Below, piece after piece: positions 32,216-41,095 of a stretch of 64,000 nucleotides of DNA. The notes beneath the pieces are model-generated. The model ran no database searches. It was given only the letters and a program-made list of their open reading frames with translations, and was not told the DNA's origin. Where the stretch lies: positions 248,001-312,000 of the forward strand of contig NZ_JBGGWD010000005.1 of the NCBI RefSeq assembly GCF_041321105.1, written 5' to 3'. The DNA is from Fibrella musci (GTDB taxonomy: Bacteria; Bacteroidota; Bacteroidia; Cytophagales; Spirosomataceae). The position numbers and the translations under genes were made by a program. The first letter of the stretch is position 1, and each line of letters begins with the position of its first letter.

Positions 32216-35206
32216 TTGAAACTGCTACCCTTTGCCCTGCTGATGACGCTATCGGCAGCTGCGCAGAATCTGCCCATTCTGGAGCAAACACCTGCCTCGC
32301 TTCGTCTCTATCAACTCAACACGCCGCATTTTCGGGTAATCTACCCCGAGGGCTTCCAACAACGCGCCCAACGAACGGCCCAACGACTCGAACAGGTCTA
32401 CGAACCCGTGAGCGCCGGTCTGGAACGACGGCCCCGTCCGCTCTCGGTGGTGCTCCGCAACCAGACGACCGTCAGCAACGGGTTCGCGACGCTCTTTCCA
32501 CGTCATGCCGAATTCTACGCCGTGCCGCCGCAAGACCCGGCGCTGCTCGGTACGCTCAACTGGCTCGATCTGCTGGCCGTGCACGAATACCGCCATATTG
32601 TGCAGTACGAAAAGGCCTATCAGGGTTACGGCAAAGTGCTGTATTACCTGCTGGGCGCGCAGGGGCTCAGCTTCGCGACCAACGTTGTTACGCCCGACTG
32701 GTTTCTGGAAGGCGATGCCGTCGGGACCGAAACCATCCTGACCCGCTCGGGCCGGGGCCGGATACCGGCTTTCGAGTTGAGCATGCGTACCAACCTGCTC
32801 ACCCGCCGACCCTTCAACTACGCCAAGGCCACGGGCGGCTCCTTCCGCGACAACGTACCCAACCACTACGAACTGGGCTATTTTCTGACGACCAAACTGA
32901 AACGTACTTACGGCCCCAACGCCTGGAGTGGCGCACTCAACCGAATTTACAGGCAGTTTCCGTTTTATCCGTTCTCGTTTTCCAACGGCCTCAAACAAAC
33001 CACCAAATCAGCCGAAAACCCGACCGGCACGCGCGTCGATGATCTGTACACAGAATCTGTCAGCGACCTGATCGACACCTGGAAACGGCGGCAGGACAAC
33101 CTGGTGCTTACCCCCGCGACAACGTACCCAGTCAGCGCTGAAAAAGCCCGAACGCCCCGCCCGGTCTTTACCAATTACCGCTACCCACAATACCTGACCG
33201 ACAGCACGATCCTGTGCATCAAAAGCGGGCTCGGCGACATTCAGCAGGTGGTGGTATTGAGCCGCAACGGGCGGGAAAAACACGTCTACACCCAGGGGCT
33301 GGTGCTGAACGAACCTACCTACTTCTCGGCCACGCCGCAGATGGCCTGCTGGATCGAAAACCGCTACGACCCGCGGTGGCTGCAACGTATTTATGGCGAA
33401 ATCAAACTGCTCGACCTCGCAACGGGCCAGGTACGTCGGCTAACGACCCGTAGCCGCTACACCGCCGTGGCCCTCTCGCCCGACAACAGCCGCCTCGTCG
33501 CCCTGCGCACCACCGATAGCTACCAGCACGAGCTTGTTGTACTCGATAGCCAGACGGGGCGTGAGTTGTCGGTGCTGCCTAACCCGGCCAATGACTTCTA
33601 CGTAAACCCACGCTGGCATAATGGCCGGACCCTGGTGACGGTTACGCTGAGCCAGCAAGGCAAAACCATCGAGTTTATCGATACCGAAACAGGACAAAAA
33701 CGGGCGTTGTTGCCCCTTATCAACCTGAATCTGAGCCACGTTCAGTCGTATGGCAATACGCACATTCTGGTCAACTCGCCGCAATCGGGTATCGACAATA
33801 TCTATGCGGTCGAAATTGCCTCGGGGACGGTCTCGCGGGTGACGTCGCGGCCGTTTGGGGCTTACCACGCTACCGTCTCGCCGACGGGGCGCTGGCTGGC
33901 GTTCGAGGATTTTGACACGCACGGCTACCGGGTCGCCGAAACCCCACTCGACCCCGCCGCCTGGCCCCCCGCCAACGTACCCGGCGTGGATGCGCCGGGT
34001 GAGTCAACGCCGGGCACCGATCAGACCACGCGCTATTTTGGGCCGCTGCTCAACGCGGGCGCGCAAAGCCTGCCGCCCATCGCCGCCGACTCGGTACCCA
34101 ATCTACCCACCTCGACGCCCGGCCGGTTCCGGCGGCTGGCCCATGCCTTCAACCCATATAGTTGGGGGCCAACGCTGGGCTCGACGGGTCAATCGCTGAA
34201 TGTAGGCATTCAGTCAAGGGATTTGCTCAACACCACGCAGTTTACAGCAGGCTACACTTACAACCAAAGCGAACAAACGGGCGCTCTGGGTGTCAACGTG
34301 AGCTACCAGGGTTTGTATCCCGTGTTTGACGTCGGTTTCCAGACGGGCAACCGACGCACCAGTATTCCGGTTACCAACTCAGCAACCACGTTCCGCACCG
34401 ACACGTGGCGGTACAACGAGCTGACGGCGGGGGTTCGCTTGCCTTTTCAGCTTACCCGATCGCGGTTTCTGCAAAACGCCAACCTGTTTGCCTATTACGG
34501 CCTGCTCTCGGTGAGCGGCTATGAGCTACCGGGCCGCTACTTCACGGAAACAGGCAACGGCACACTGCACACGTTACTGTATGGGGCTAATTATAGTTAC
34601 GTGTTGCGTCAGAGTCGGCGCGACGTGGGCAACCGATTGGGTGTGTCGGCAAGCACCAGCCTGCGGAGCACGCCCTTTGCCCAGACGACAGGGCAATTGC
34701 GCGGCCTGCAATGGGCCAACGCGTTGAACGTCTTTCTGCCCGGCGTGGGCAAACACCACAGCCTGCGCCTGCGGGGGGCCTACCAATACCAATGGGGCGC
34801 ACCCGACGCCAAAAATCTGTATCGGTTTGGGGCAGCGGTGCTTTACCCGCGCGGCGCAGCTTACACCTCGTTCGACAACCTGTGGGTGGCAGGAGCCGAT
34901 TACCGGCTACCGCTGGCCGATCTGCACCTGTCGATCACGCGACTACTCTATATTCAGCGTCTGAAAGGCAATCTCTTTTCTGATTATGCCTGGGGCAAAA
35001 GCCGCCTTTTGCAGCTCGACAGCCGAAATGTGGTGCGAGGAATTGTACCCGTCAGCAGCTATGACTGGACCGTTGGTGGCGACCTCTCGGTGGTGTTCAA
35101 CCCGTTGCGGCTACGTACCCCGCTGGAAGTGGGCCTGCGGGCGGGCTACGACATTCGGAACCGGGCGGCGTTCTTCCAGCCGCTGGTCATCGATATCGGG
35201 TTCTAG
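32216..35206 (+). CDS. Metallopeptidase-like/TolB/outer-membrane barrel protein
   Basis: I prefer the TTG at 32216, which gives a signal peptide (MKLLPFALLMTLSAAAQ) and 996 residues; an in-frame ATG at 32123 would add 31 residues. Residues about 30-260 look like a gluzincin-type (peptidase MA-like) domain: HEYRH fits HExxH and is followed by DWFLEGDAVGTE, which could hold the third zinc ligand. Residues about 310-600 have WD/TolB-like propeller repeats (YTAVALSPDNSRLVALRT, YHATVSPTGRWLAFEDF). The last 300 residues are barrel-like strands ending in an aromatic (VIDIGF). Probably outer-membrane anchored, with the peptidase domain in the periplasm or outside. Proteolytic activity is inferred. 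Confidence 0.75.
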   Translation: MKLLPFALLMTLSAAAQNLPILEQTPASLRLYQLNTPHFRVIYPEGFQQRAQRTAQRLEQVYEPVSAGLERRPRPLSVVLRNQTTVSNGFATLFPRHAEFYAVPPQDPALLGTLNWLDLLAVHEYRHIVQYEKAYQGYGKVLYYLLGAQGLSFATNVVTPDWFLEGDAVGTETILTRSGRGRIPAFELSMRTNLLTRRPFNYAKATGGSFRDNVPNHYELGYFLTTKLKRTYGPNAWSGALNRIYRQFPFYPFSFSNGLKQTTKSAENPTGTRVDDLYTESVSDLIDTWKRRQDNLVLTPATTYPVSAEKARTPRPVFTNYRYPQYLTDSTILCIKSGLGDIQQVVVLSRNGREKHVYTQGLVLNEPTYFSATPQMACWIENRYDPRWLQRIYGEIKLLDLATGQVRRLTTRSRYTAVALSPDNSRLVALRTTDSYQHELVVLDSQTGRELSVLPNPANDFYVNPRWHNGRTLVTVTLSQQGKTIEFIDTETGQKRALLPLINLNLSHVQSYGNTHILVNSPQSGIDNIYAVEIASGTVSRVTSRPFGAYHATVSPTGRWLAFEDFDTHGYRVAETPLDPAAWPPANVPGVDAPGESTPGTDQTTRYFGPLLNAGAQSLPPIAADSVPNLPTSTPGRFRRLAHAFNPYSWGPTLGSTGQSLNVGIQSRDLLNTTQFTAGYTYNQSEQTGALGVNVSYQGLYPVFDVGFQTGNRRTSIPVTNSATTFRTDTWRYNELTAGVRLPFQLTRSRFLQNANLFAYYGLLSVSGYELPGRYFTETGNGTLHTLLYGANYSYVLRQSRRDVGNRLGVSASTSLRSTPFAQTTGQLRGLQWANALNVFLPGVGKHHSLRLRGAYQYQWGAPDAKNLYRFGAAVLYPRGAAYTSFDNLWVAGADYRLPLADLHLSITRLLYIQRLKGNLFSDYAWGKSRLLQLDSRNVVRGIVPVSSYDWTVGGDLSVVFNPLRLRTPLEVGLRAGYDIRNRAAFFQPLVIDIGF

Positions 35207-35502
35207 CTAACCGGGCGGGCCTGAGCAGGGCTGTCTTGACGCTTCTCCAAAAGGGATCAAAAGACGGCGCCTGCGAGTGCCGTTCCGGAAAAGGGTGGGA
35301 AACGAAAAGTCAACCGATTCAGTGAGGGCTAATTGGCGTGTAACTAGCGATCACCCGTGAGTCGGCCGACGCGGTTTAGCGGGTGTCGGTCGTTAAATGC
35401 GACCAAAGGCCAGCAGAAAAAGGCATTAATTGATTTTTTGGCGAAAAAATTATGAATATAGTTTGCCAGTAAACCAAAAAACTATAACATTTGCATCAGA
35501 GT
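35207..35502. other. Intergenic region before the mannan locus, no gene seen
   Basis: This 296-bp gap has no convincing reading frame and none of the heptad hairpins seen in other gaps. A short A/T stem (attttttggcgaaaaaat) lies near 35433-35450. TATAGTTTGCC near 35457 and taacatttgc near 35485 resemble TAnnTTTGC promoters but with three bases between TA and TTTG. They could drive the gntR gene; confidence is low. Confidence 0.5.
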
Positions 35503-35514
35503 ATGTATAGACAT
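35503..35514. promoter_or_regulatory. Candidate GntR operator over the gntR start codon
   Basis: The 12-mer atgtatagacat includes the gntR ATG. Its exact reverse complement forms the first 12 bases of the palindrome at 36343-36362 before the sugar porter gene. This shared word supports autoregulation by the GntR protein; binding itself is inferred. Confidence 0.55.
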
Positions 35515-36261
35515 TCGGACAAAGACTTGCAATTATTCACGATTGATCACGGCAGCCCTATTCCACTTCACATTCAGGTGGAAACCATAATGAGGGAATT
35601 GATTGACAGAGACGAGTATCAGCAGGGCAAGCTCTTTCCGAATGAGATTGACCTTGCCAAACGGTTCGGCATAGCCCGGAACACGGTCAGGCAGGCCATT
35701 AATAAATTAGTCAATGAACAGTTATTGATTCGTAAGAAAGGCGTCGGAACCAAAGTTGCCAAAAACCGGATCACGACTAAACTCAACAACTGGTCAAGCT
35801 TCACGCTTGAGATGCATGACAAGGGTGTCGACTTTCAAAACTATGAGATCAAAGCCAGCTGGACACTGGCCGATCAGGACACGGCCGACGTCTTTGGCAT
35901 TGATGCCGGTTCAAAAGTCCTGAAGCTGGAGCGGCTGCGAGGCCTGGAGGCCGGGCCTATTGTTTACTTCGTTTCGTATTTCCATCCGCGGGTGGGCTTG
36001 ACGGGGGCCGAAGATTTTTCTAAGCCGTTGTACGAGATGCTGGAAAAAGAATACCACACCGTCGTGGTGCTCTCTAAAGAAGAAATTAGCGCGACACTGG
36101 CCGATGATGACCTAGCAACCGTTTTGCACACCAGTCCGGGCGAACCCATTCTGTTACGCAAGCGGATTGTCTGCGATCCGGGCGAACGGGTCGTTGAGTT
36201 CAACGTAGGTTATTACCGGGCCGACCGTTTCACCTATGCTATCGACATAGCCCGCAAATAG
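35503..36261 (+). CDS. GntR-family regulator, HutC type, of the mannan locus
   Basis: The ATG at 35503 (MYRHSDKDLQLFTIDHG) gives 252 residues; an in-frame TTG at 35491 is the only alternative. The N-terminal winged helix shows GKLFPNEIDLAKRFGIARNT, VRQAINKLVNEQLLIRKKG and the wing VGTKVAK. Residues about 90-250 form a UTRA ligand-binding domain (SKVLKLERLRGLEAGPIVYF, EPILLRKRIVCD). HutC/NagR regulators usually sense sugar phosphates or amino-acid intermediates. Placed at the head of the mannan locus, it is the probable specific regulator, with mannose-6-phosphate or a mannoside as possible effector (inference). No hybrid two-component or ECF/anti-sigma regulator is present. Confidence 0.92.
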   Translation: MYRHSDKDLQLFTIDHGSPIPLHIQVETIMRELIDRDEYQQGKLFPNEIDLAKRFGIARNTVRQAINKLVNEQLLIRKKGVGTKVAKNRITTKLNNWSSFTLEMHDKGVDFQNYEIKASWTLADQDTADVFGIDAGSKVLKLERLRGLEAGPIVYFVSYFHPRVGLTGAEDFSKPLYEMLEKEYHTVVVLSKEEISATLADDDLATVLHTSPGEPILLRKRIVCDPGERVVEFNVGYYRADRFTYAIDIARK

Positions 36262-36342
36262 ACAAATTCTACTCCCCAACATAGCCTATCCGTATATGGT
36301 TGACGAATCACTCACCCTAGTAGCCTGTTTTTGTTTCTCGAT

Positions 36343-36362
36343 ATGTCTATACATATAGACAT
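36343..36362. promoter_or_regulatory. Palindromic GntR operator upstream of the sugar porter
   Basis: The 20-bp site atgtctatacatatagacat matches its reverse complement at 18 of 20 positions; only the two central bases break symmetry. It shares a 12-mer with the gntR start region and lies 67 nt before the porter ATG at 36430. The size and symmetry fit a dimeric HutC-type regulator. Confidence 0.7.
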
Positions 36363-36429
36363 AAACAATTTCTTCACTCAATCACAACGTCGAGCGGCTG
36401 GCAGCGGCGGCTCCTCAGCATCAATACAG

Positions 36430-37857
36430 ATGGCTATACAACTGGATCAAGAGTTGACAAAAACCACTAACACGTACCTGTACCTGGTTTGTCTGGTAGC
36501 GGCGCTTGGTGGTTTCCTATTTGGGTTCGATACCGCCGTGATCTCGGGTACGGTGGGGCTGGTTAAAGCCGATTTTTCACTCGACGCGATTCAGGAAGGC
36601 TGGTTTGTCAGTTGCGCCTTGCTGGGGTGTATCGTGGGCGTTAGTGTATCGGGCAAACTGAGCGACGCCTATGGTCGCAAAGTGGTACAGATACTGTCGG
36701 CGGTGTTGTTTCTGGCCTCGGCCATCGGCTGCACGTTCTCGACAACGTTCGCTACACTGATTGGCTTCCGGCTGGTGGGCGGTCTGGGCATCGGTGTGGC
36801 CTCGATGGTGTCGCCCTTGTATATCTCTGAATTTGCTCCGCCCCGCTATAGGGGCATGATGGTGTCCCTCTATCAGCTGGCCCTGACCATCGGTATTGTC
36901 ATCGCGTATTTCACCAATGCCTATCTGGCCAGCCATACGGGTGACTATGCCGGTAGTGAAGACCTGGACCTTATCTTATCAACCCAGGTTTGGCGGGGCA
37001 TGCTGGGGCTGGGGGCTGTACCGGCGGCTATCTTCTTGCTTGCCTTATTGGTTGTTCCCGAGTCGCCCAGATGGCTGCTGCTGCAAGGGAAGGAACAACA
37101 GGCGCGGGCCATACTCACCCGGATTGACGGCCCGGTTTCGGCTCAGAAAGAGATCGATGCCTTTACTGCCGCTGGCGACGATGGCCAGGGTGACCTGAGC
37201 GAACTCTTTACACCGACGTACCGCCGGGCTCTGTGGATCGGTTTGCTCCTGCCGTTTTTATCGCAGGTCTGTGGCATCAATGCAGTCATCTATTACGGCC
37301 CCCGAATTCTGGAGCAGGCTGGCTTCACCCTCAATAATGCGCTAGGCGGTCAGGTAACCATTGGACTAGTCAATGTCGCCTTCACGTTCGTCGCCATTTT
37401 CACGGTCGATAAATGGGGCCGTAAACCCCTGCTCTATGTGGGTGTAGGCGGGGCGGTGCTGTCGCTGCTGATCATCGGGGCGCTCTTCCAGATGGGCGTC
37501 TCGTCGGGCCCCTGGATCCTGCTGTTCATTCTGGCCTTCATTGCCTGTTTCGCGTTCTCGTTCGGCCCCGTCTGCTGGGTCGTCGTTGGCGAAATCTTCC
37601 CCAATGCCATACGGGGCAAAGCCATGGCCCTGGCCACGCTGTCGCTCTGGATCGGCAACTTTCTGGTCGGCCAGCTAACACCCTTCCTGCTCGAGGAAGT
37701 GGGTTCTGCCTGGACATTCTGGCTGTTTGCAGTATGCTGCTCTCCAGCCCTATGGCTCACCTGGAAGCTGATTCCTGAAACCAAAGGCCGTTCGCTGGAA
37801 GCCATCGAAGCGTACTGGAAAGACACCCATGACCTGGCCAAGACCCCCACGCTGTAG
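36430..37857 (+). CDS. MFS sugar porter
   Basis: The ATG at 36430 (MAIQLDQELTKTTNTYLYLV) gives 475 residues and the canonical sugar-porter N-terminus. The frame extends upstream through the operator to 36331, which argues against the longer start. Motifs: GGFLFGFDTAVISGTVG in TM1, GKLSDAYGRKVVQ in loop 2-3, PESPRWLLLQGK after TM6, LPFLSQVCGINAVIYYGP in TM7, DKWGRKPLL and the C-terminal PETKGRSLEAIE. These place it with xylose/glucose-type H+ symporters. In this locus it most likely imports free mannose or short mannosides released in the periplasm (inference). Confidence 0.93.
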   Translation: MAIQLDQELTKTTNTYLYLVCLVAALGGFLFGFDTAVISGTVGLVKADFSLDAIQEGWFVSCALLGCIVGVSVSGKLSDAYGRKVVQILSAVLFLASAIGCTFSTTFATLIGFRLVGGLGIGVASMVSPLYISEFAPPRYRGMMVSLYQLALTIGIVIAYFTNAYLASHTGDYAGSEDLDLILSTQVWRGMLGLGAVPAAIFLLALLVVPESPRWLLLQGKEQQARAILTRIDGPVSAQKEIDAFTAAGDDGQGDLSELFTPTYRRALWIGLLLPFLSQVCGINAVIYYGPRILEQAGFTLNNALGGQVTIGLVNVAFTFVAIFTVDKWGRKPLLYVGVGGAVLSLLIIGALFQMGVSSGPWILLFILAFIACFAFSFGPVCWVVVGEIFPNAIRGKAMALATLSLWIGNFLVGQLTPFLLEEVGSAWTFWLFAVCCSPALWLTWKLIPETKGRSLEAIEAYWKDTHDLAKTPTL

Positions 37858-37933
37858 CGCTTCTCCCTTACCCGTTTCCCATGTATTCATCTCTCAACAG
37901 TTCATTGAATTTGCCTAAACCAATTCTCGTCGC

Positions 37934-40900
37934 ATGAACAGTTCAATACATCCCCGATTAAGTCCCGTGATCGGCTCATGGGGCAGGCAGCGATCGCTCC
38001 TTGCCTTGTTACTTCTTCTGCTCAGTGGCAGCTATGGGCTCGCCTTGCCGTCTACTGGCAGGCCAGCGTCGTTTGTCCTACTCAACATTGAGCTTACCGG
38101 TCAGGTACTCGATGACCAGCAGAAGCCTTTACCGGGTGCCACCGTAAGCGTTGTTGGCACTACCCAGGGCACCACAACCGACGAAAATGGCAAATACCGA
38201 CTGTCGCTGCCGGATGCTTACGTCGGGCGTAGCCTCGCGTTCTCATACATCGGGTTTACGAGTCAGACCGTTGTTATTGGGCAGGAGCGTACCGTCAATG
38301 TAACGCTGAAGCCTGACGAAAGCCGATCGCTCAATGAAGTCGTGGTCGTCGGCTATGGTCAGCAGAACAAGCTGTCTCTTACGGGCGCCGTTGATCAGAT
38401 CAAAGCCCAGAGTATCGAAGGCAAGCCCGTAACGAACGTGTTGCAGGCTCTGCAAGGTGAATCGCCCAACCTGATTATTCAACAGACCAATTTTACGCCG
38501 GGCAGTGGTGTCAACATCAATATCCGGGGGCTGGGTACGTTAGGCGACAACACACCGCTCATTGTGATCGACGGGATCATTGGTGGCGATATCAACCTGC
38601 TCAACCCCAACGACATTGCGAGTGTATCGGTCCTGAAAGATGCCGGTTCGGCTGCGATTTACGGTTCGCGCTCTGCCAACGGGGTCCTGTTGATCACCAC
38701 CAAAGGCGGGAAGCTGAACCAGAAAGCCACGATTACCTACAACGGCAGCTACGGCATGCAGTCGCCCTATGTCGGTTTGAAAAAAGTCAATGCGTGGGAT
38801 AACGCCTACTACAAAAACCTGTCGCTGATCAACTCGGGGCTGCCGCCCATCTACACGCCGGATGACATTCAGGCGCTGAAAGCACAGGGTAACGGCGACT
38901 GGGAACGGCAGTCGATTCTACAAAATGCGCCGCAACAGTTACACAATGTATCGATTACCGGCGGTGGGGCCAACAGCAGTTACCTGATCTCAGCGGGGCT
39001 TCAGGATCAGCGCAGCAATTTTGTTGGCCCGTCGTATGGCTACAAAAAATACAACCTGCGGTTGAACCAGCTATCGGTCATTGGCAAGCTGCGGGTCAAC
39101 ACGATTCTGAACTACGTCAAATCGCAGAACAAGTCGCACAGTAATGCCGACTGGGTCATTTTTGCCGATGCCGACCGGGTCCCCCTGAACTACAGCTTTC
39201 AGGATGCGGAGGGCCGCTACCTGACCAACCCGGTGGCGTCGCAGTATAACGTGAAGAGCGTGTTGGAACAGGGCGGCTATTACCAGTCTGACAACGACCA
39301 GTTTTTTGCCAACCTGAACGCTGAGCTGAGTATCACCAACGACCTGAAGCTCACGGGCATATTTGGCGGAACGCTGAACGCCAACAACGCTTACTTCCGC
39401 CGGTTACAGGTCAATAACTACCCAACCGGCGTGTATGGTAACGACCGCACCGTGTTTGACAACAGCTTCAAAAACTCGTTGCTCAACTCGCAGGTATTCG
39501 CCGACTACACCAAGCGAATCGGTGATCACAGCATCAAAGTGCTGCTGGGCGCCTCCGACGAGTACTATCGGTCCAATGGGTTCCAGTTGCAGAAAACGCT
39601 GACCGATCCGGCTCTGGGTACGCCCACCACCGGGACGATTCTCGACCCGGTCAACTCCTACAACAGCAACACCAACACGACCGAAACGCGGATCAGCTCG
39701 GTGTTTGGGCGGGTCAACTACTCGTTTAAAGACCGCTACTTCGTAGAGGGTAATTTCCGGCAGGATGGCTCATCCAAATTCGCTTCGGGCCGACGCTGGG
39801 GTTTTTTCCCATCGCTGGCCAGCTCCTGGATTCTCTCCGAAGAGTCGTTCATGAAATCGCAGAACGTGGTCAACAACCTGAAAGTACGGGGTTCCTACGG
39901 GCTGGTGGGCAATCAGAACGTAAACGCCTATCAGTACCAGACCAACTACTTCAATTACGCCAACGCCTACGGTTTCAACAATGCAGTGGTCGGTGGGGCG
40001 GGCTTCAGCCTCGGCAACCCGGACCTGACCTGGGAGAAATCGGCCATCTTGAATGTGGGAGCCGATGCCAGTTTTCTGCAAAACAAGCTGACCGTGTCGC
40101 TCGATTATTTCAACAAGGTAACCAGCGATATTCTGTACAGCCGGCAGGACATTCCGTTGCTGTTTGGGGCTGGGTTCCCCGACTTTAACGTTGCCAAGGT
40201 TAAAAACAAAGGCTGGGAAGTCAGTGCTACCTATAACCTGAACACCAACACGGTTAAACAAAGCTTCAGTGTGAATCTGGCCGATAACCAGAATACCTTA
40301 CTGGCGCTGACCTACGGATCCGATCAGCAGATTGCCAACGTCGACGCCTTTGGGTTCATCCGGAAAGTGGGACAGCCCATCACACAGTACTGGGGGTATC
40401 AGACAAACGGCTACTTCCAGAACCAGACTGACGTCGATAATTCACCTAAACCGGATGGCGTTGTGGTCGGCCCCGGCGACCTGAAGTTTACCGACTTTAA
40501 CAAGGATGGCAAAATCGACGACAACGATAAAATCGTGCTGGGCAATCCGTTTCCCCGCTACACTTTCGGCTTTACGTACCGGCTCGCCGTAAAAGGCTTC
40601 GACCTGAACCTGTTTATTCAGGGGGTGGGCAAGCGCGATGTCATGCTGCGGGGTGAGGAGGTTGAGCCGTTCCACTACAATTACGGCGCGACCATGTATG
40701 AACACCAGACGGATTTCTGGACGCCCACCAACCCCAATGCGCGTTACCCCCGGCTGGCGGCTATTGGCTCGCCCTCGAACACCAACAACTGGCGATACGG
40801 CTCGGATGTGTATCGGTACAATGCCGCCTACGCCCGCCTGAAAAACGTGCAGATCGGTTATACCCTGCCAGGTACGTTGACCCAGAAAATTGGCGTTCAA

Positions 40901-41074
40901 CGCCTGCGCGTATCGCTGATCGGTCAGAACCTGATCACGCTCTCGCCCCTCAAATTCATTGATCCGGAAACCTCCGAGTTCAACAACAACCTCAGCCTGG
41001 GGTCGTCGTCAAACAGCGCCCGTAGTTATCCGTTGCCCATTTTTTACGGGTTTGGTCTTGACCTCAGCTTCTAA
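37934..41074 (+). CDS. SusC-family TonB-dependent glycan importer
   Basis: The 1046-residue outer-membrane receptor has an N-terminal signal (LLALLLLLLSGSYGLA), a carboxypeptidase-regulatory-like domain (LTGQVLDDQQKPLPGATVSV), the SusC junction motif VVVVGYGQQNKLSLTGAV, the plug with NINIRGLGTLGDNTPLIVID and IYGSRSANGVLLITTKGG, and a C-terminal barrel ending in FYGFGLDLSF. With the SusD protein encoded 21 nt downstream it should form a pedal-bin importer for mannan oligosaccharides, powered through TonB. It starts 76 nt after the sugar porter gene. Confidence 0.95.
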   Translation: MNSSIHPRLSPVIGSWGRQRSLLALLLLLLSGSYGLALPSTGRPASFVLLNIELTGQVLDDQQKPLPGATVSVVGTTQGTTTDENGKYRLSLPDAYVGRSLAFSYIGFTSQTVVIGQERTVNVTLKPDESRSLNEVVVVGYGQQNKLSLTGAVDQIKAQSIEGKPVTNVLQALQGESPNLIIQQTNFTPGSGVNINIRGLGTLGDNTPLIVIDGIIGGDINLLNPNDIASVSVLKDAGSAAIYGSRSANGVLLITTKGGKLNQKATITYNGSYGMQSPYVGLKKVNAWDNAYYKNLSLINSGLPPIYTPDDIQALKAQGNGDWERQSILQNAPQQLHNVSITGGGANSSYLISAGLQDQRSNFVGPSYGYKKYNLRLNQLSVIGKLRVNTILNYVKSQNKSHSNADWVIFADADRVPLNYSFQDAEGRYLTNPVASQYNVKSVLEQGGYYQSDNDQFFANLNAELSITNDLKLTGIFGGTLNANNAYFRRLQVNNYPTGVYGNDRTVFDNSFKNSLLNSQVFADYTKRIGDHSIKVLLGASDEYYRSNGFQLQKTLTDPALGTPTTGTILDPVNSYNSNTNTTETRISSVFGRVNYSFKDRYFVEGNFRQDGSSKFASGRRWGFFPSLASSWILSEESFMKSQNVVNNLKVRGSYGLVGNQNVNAYQYQTNYFNYANAYGFNNAVVGGAGFSLGNPDLTWEKSAILNVGADASFLQNKLTVSLDYFNKVTSDILYSRQDIPLLFGAGFPDFNVAKVKNKGWEVSATYNLNTNTVKQSFSVNLADNQNTLLALTYGSDQQIANVDAFGFIRKVGQPITQYWGYQTNGYFQNQTDVDNSPKPDGVVVGPGDLKFTDFNKDGKIDDNDKIVLGNPFPRYTFGFTYRLAVKGFDLNLFIQGVGKRDVMLRGEEVEPFHYNYGATMYEHQTDFWTPTNPNARYPRLAAIGSPSNTNNWRYGSDVYRYNAAYARLKNVQIGYTLPGTLTQKIGVQRLRVSLIGQNLITLSPLKFIDPETSEFNNNLSLGSSSNSARSYPLPIFYGFGLDLSF

Positions 41075-41095
41075 CCCTTTACCCTGTTACTCATC

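Noticed and set aside
36331..36429. N-terminal extension of the sugar porter
   Set aside because: The in-frame 33 codons run through the palindromic operator and add a polar stretch before the canonical sugar-porter start MAIQLDQ at 36430.
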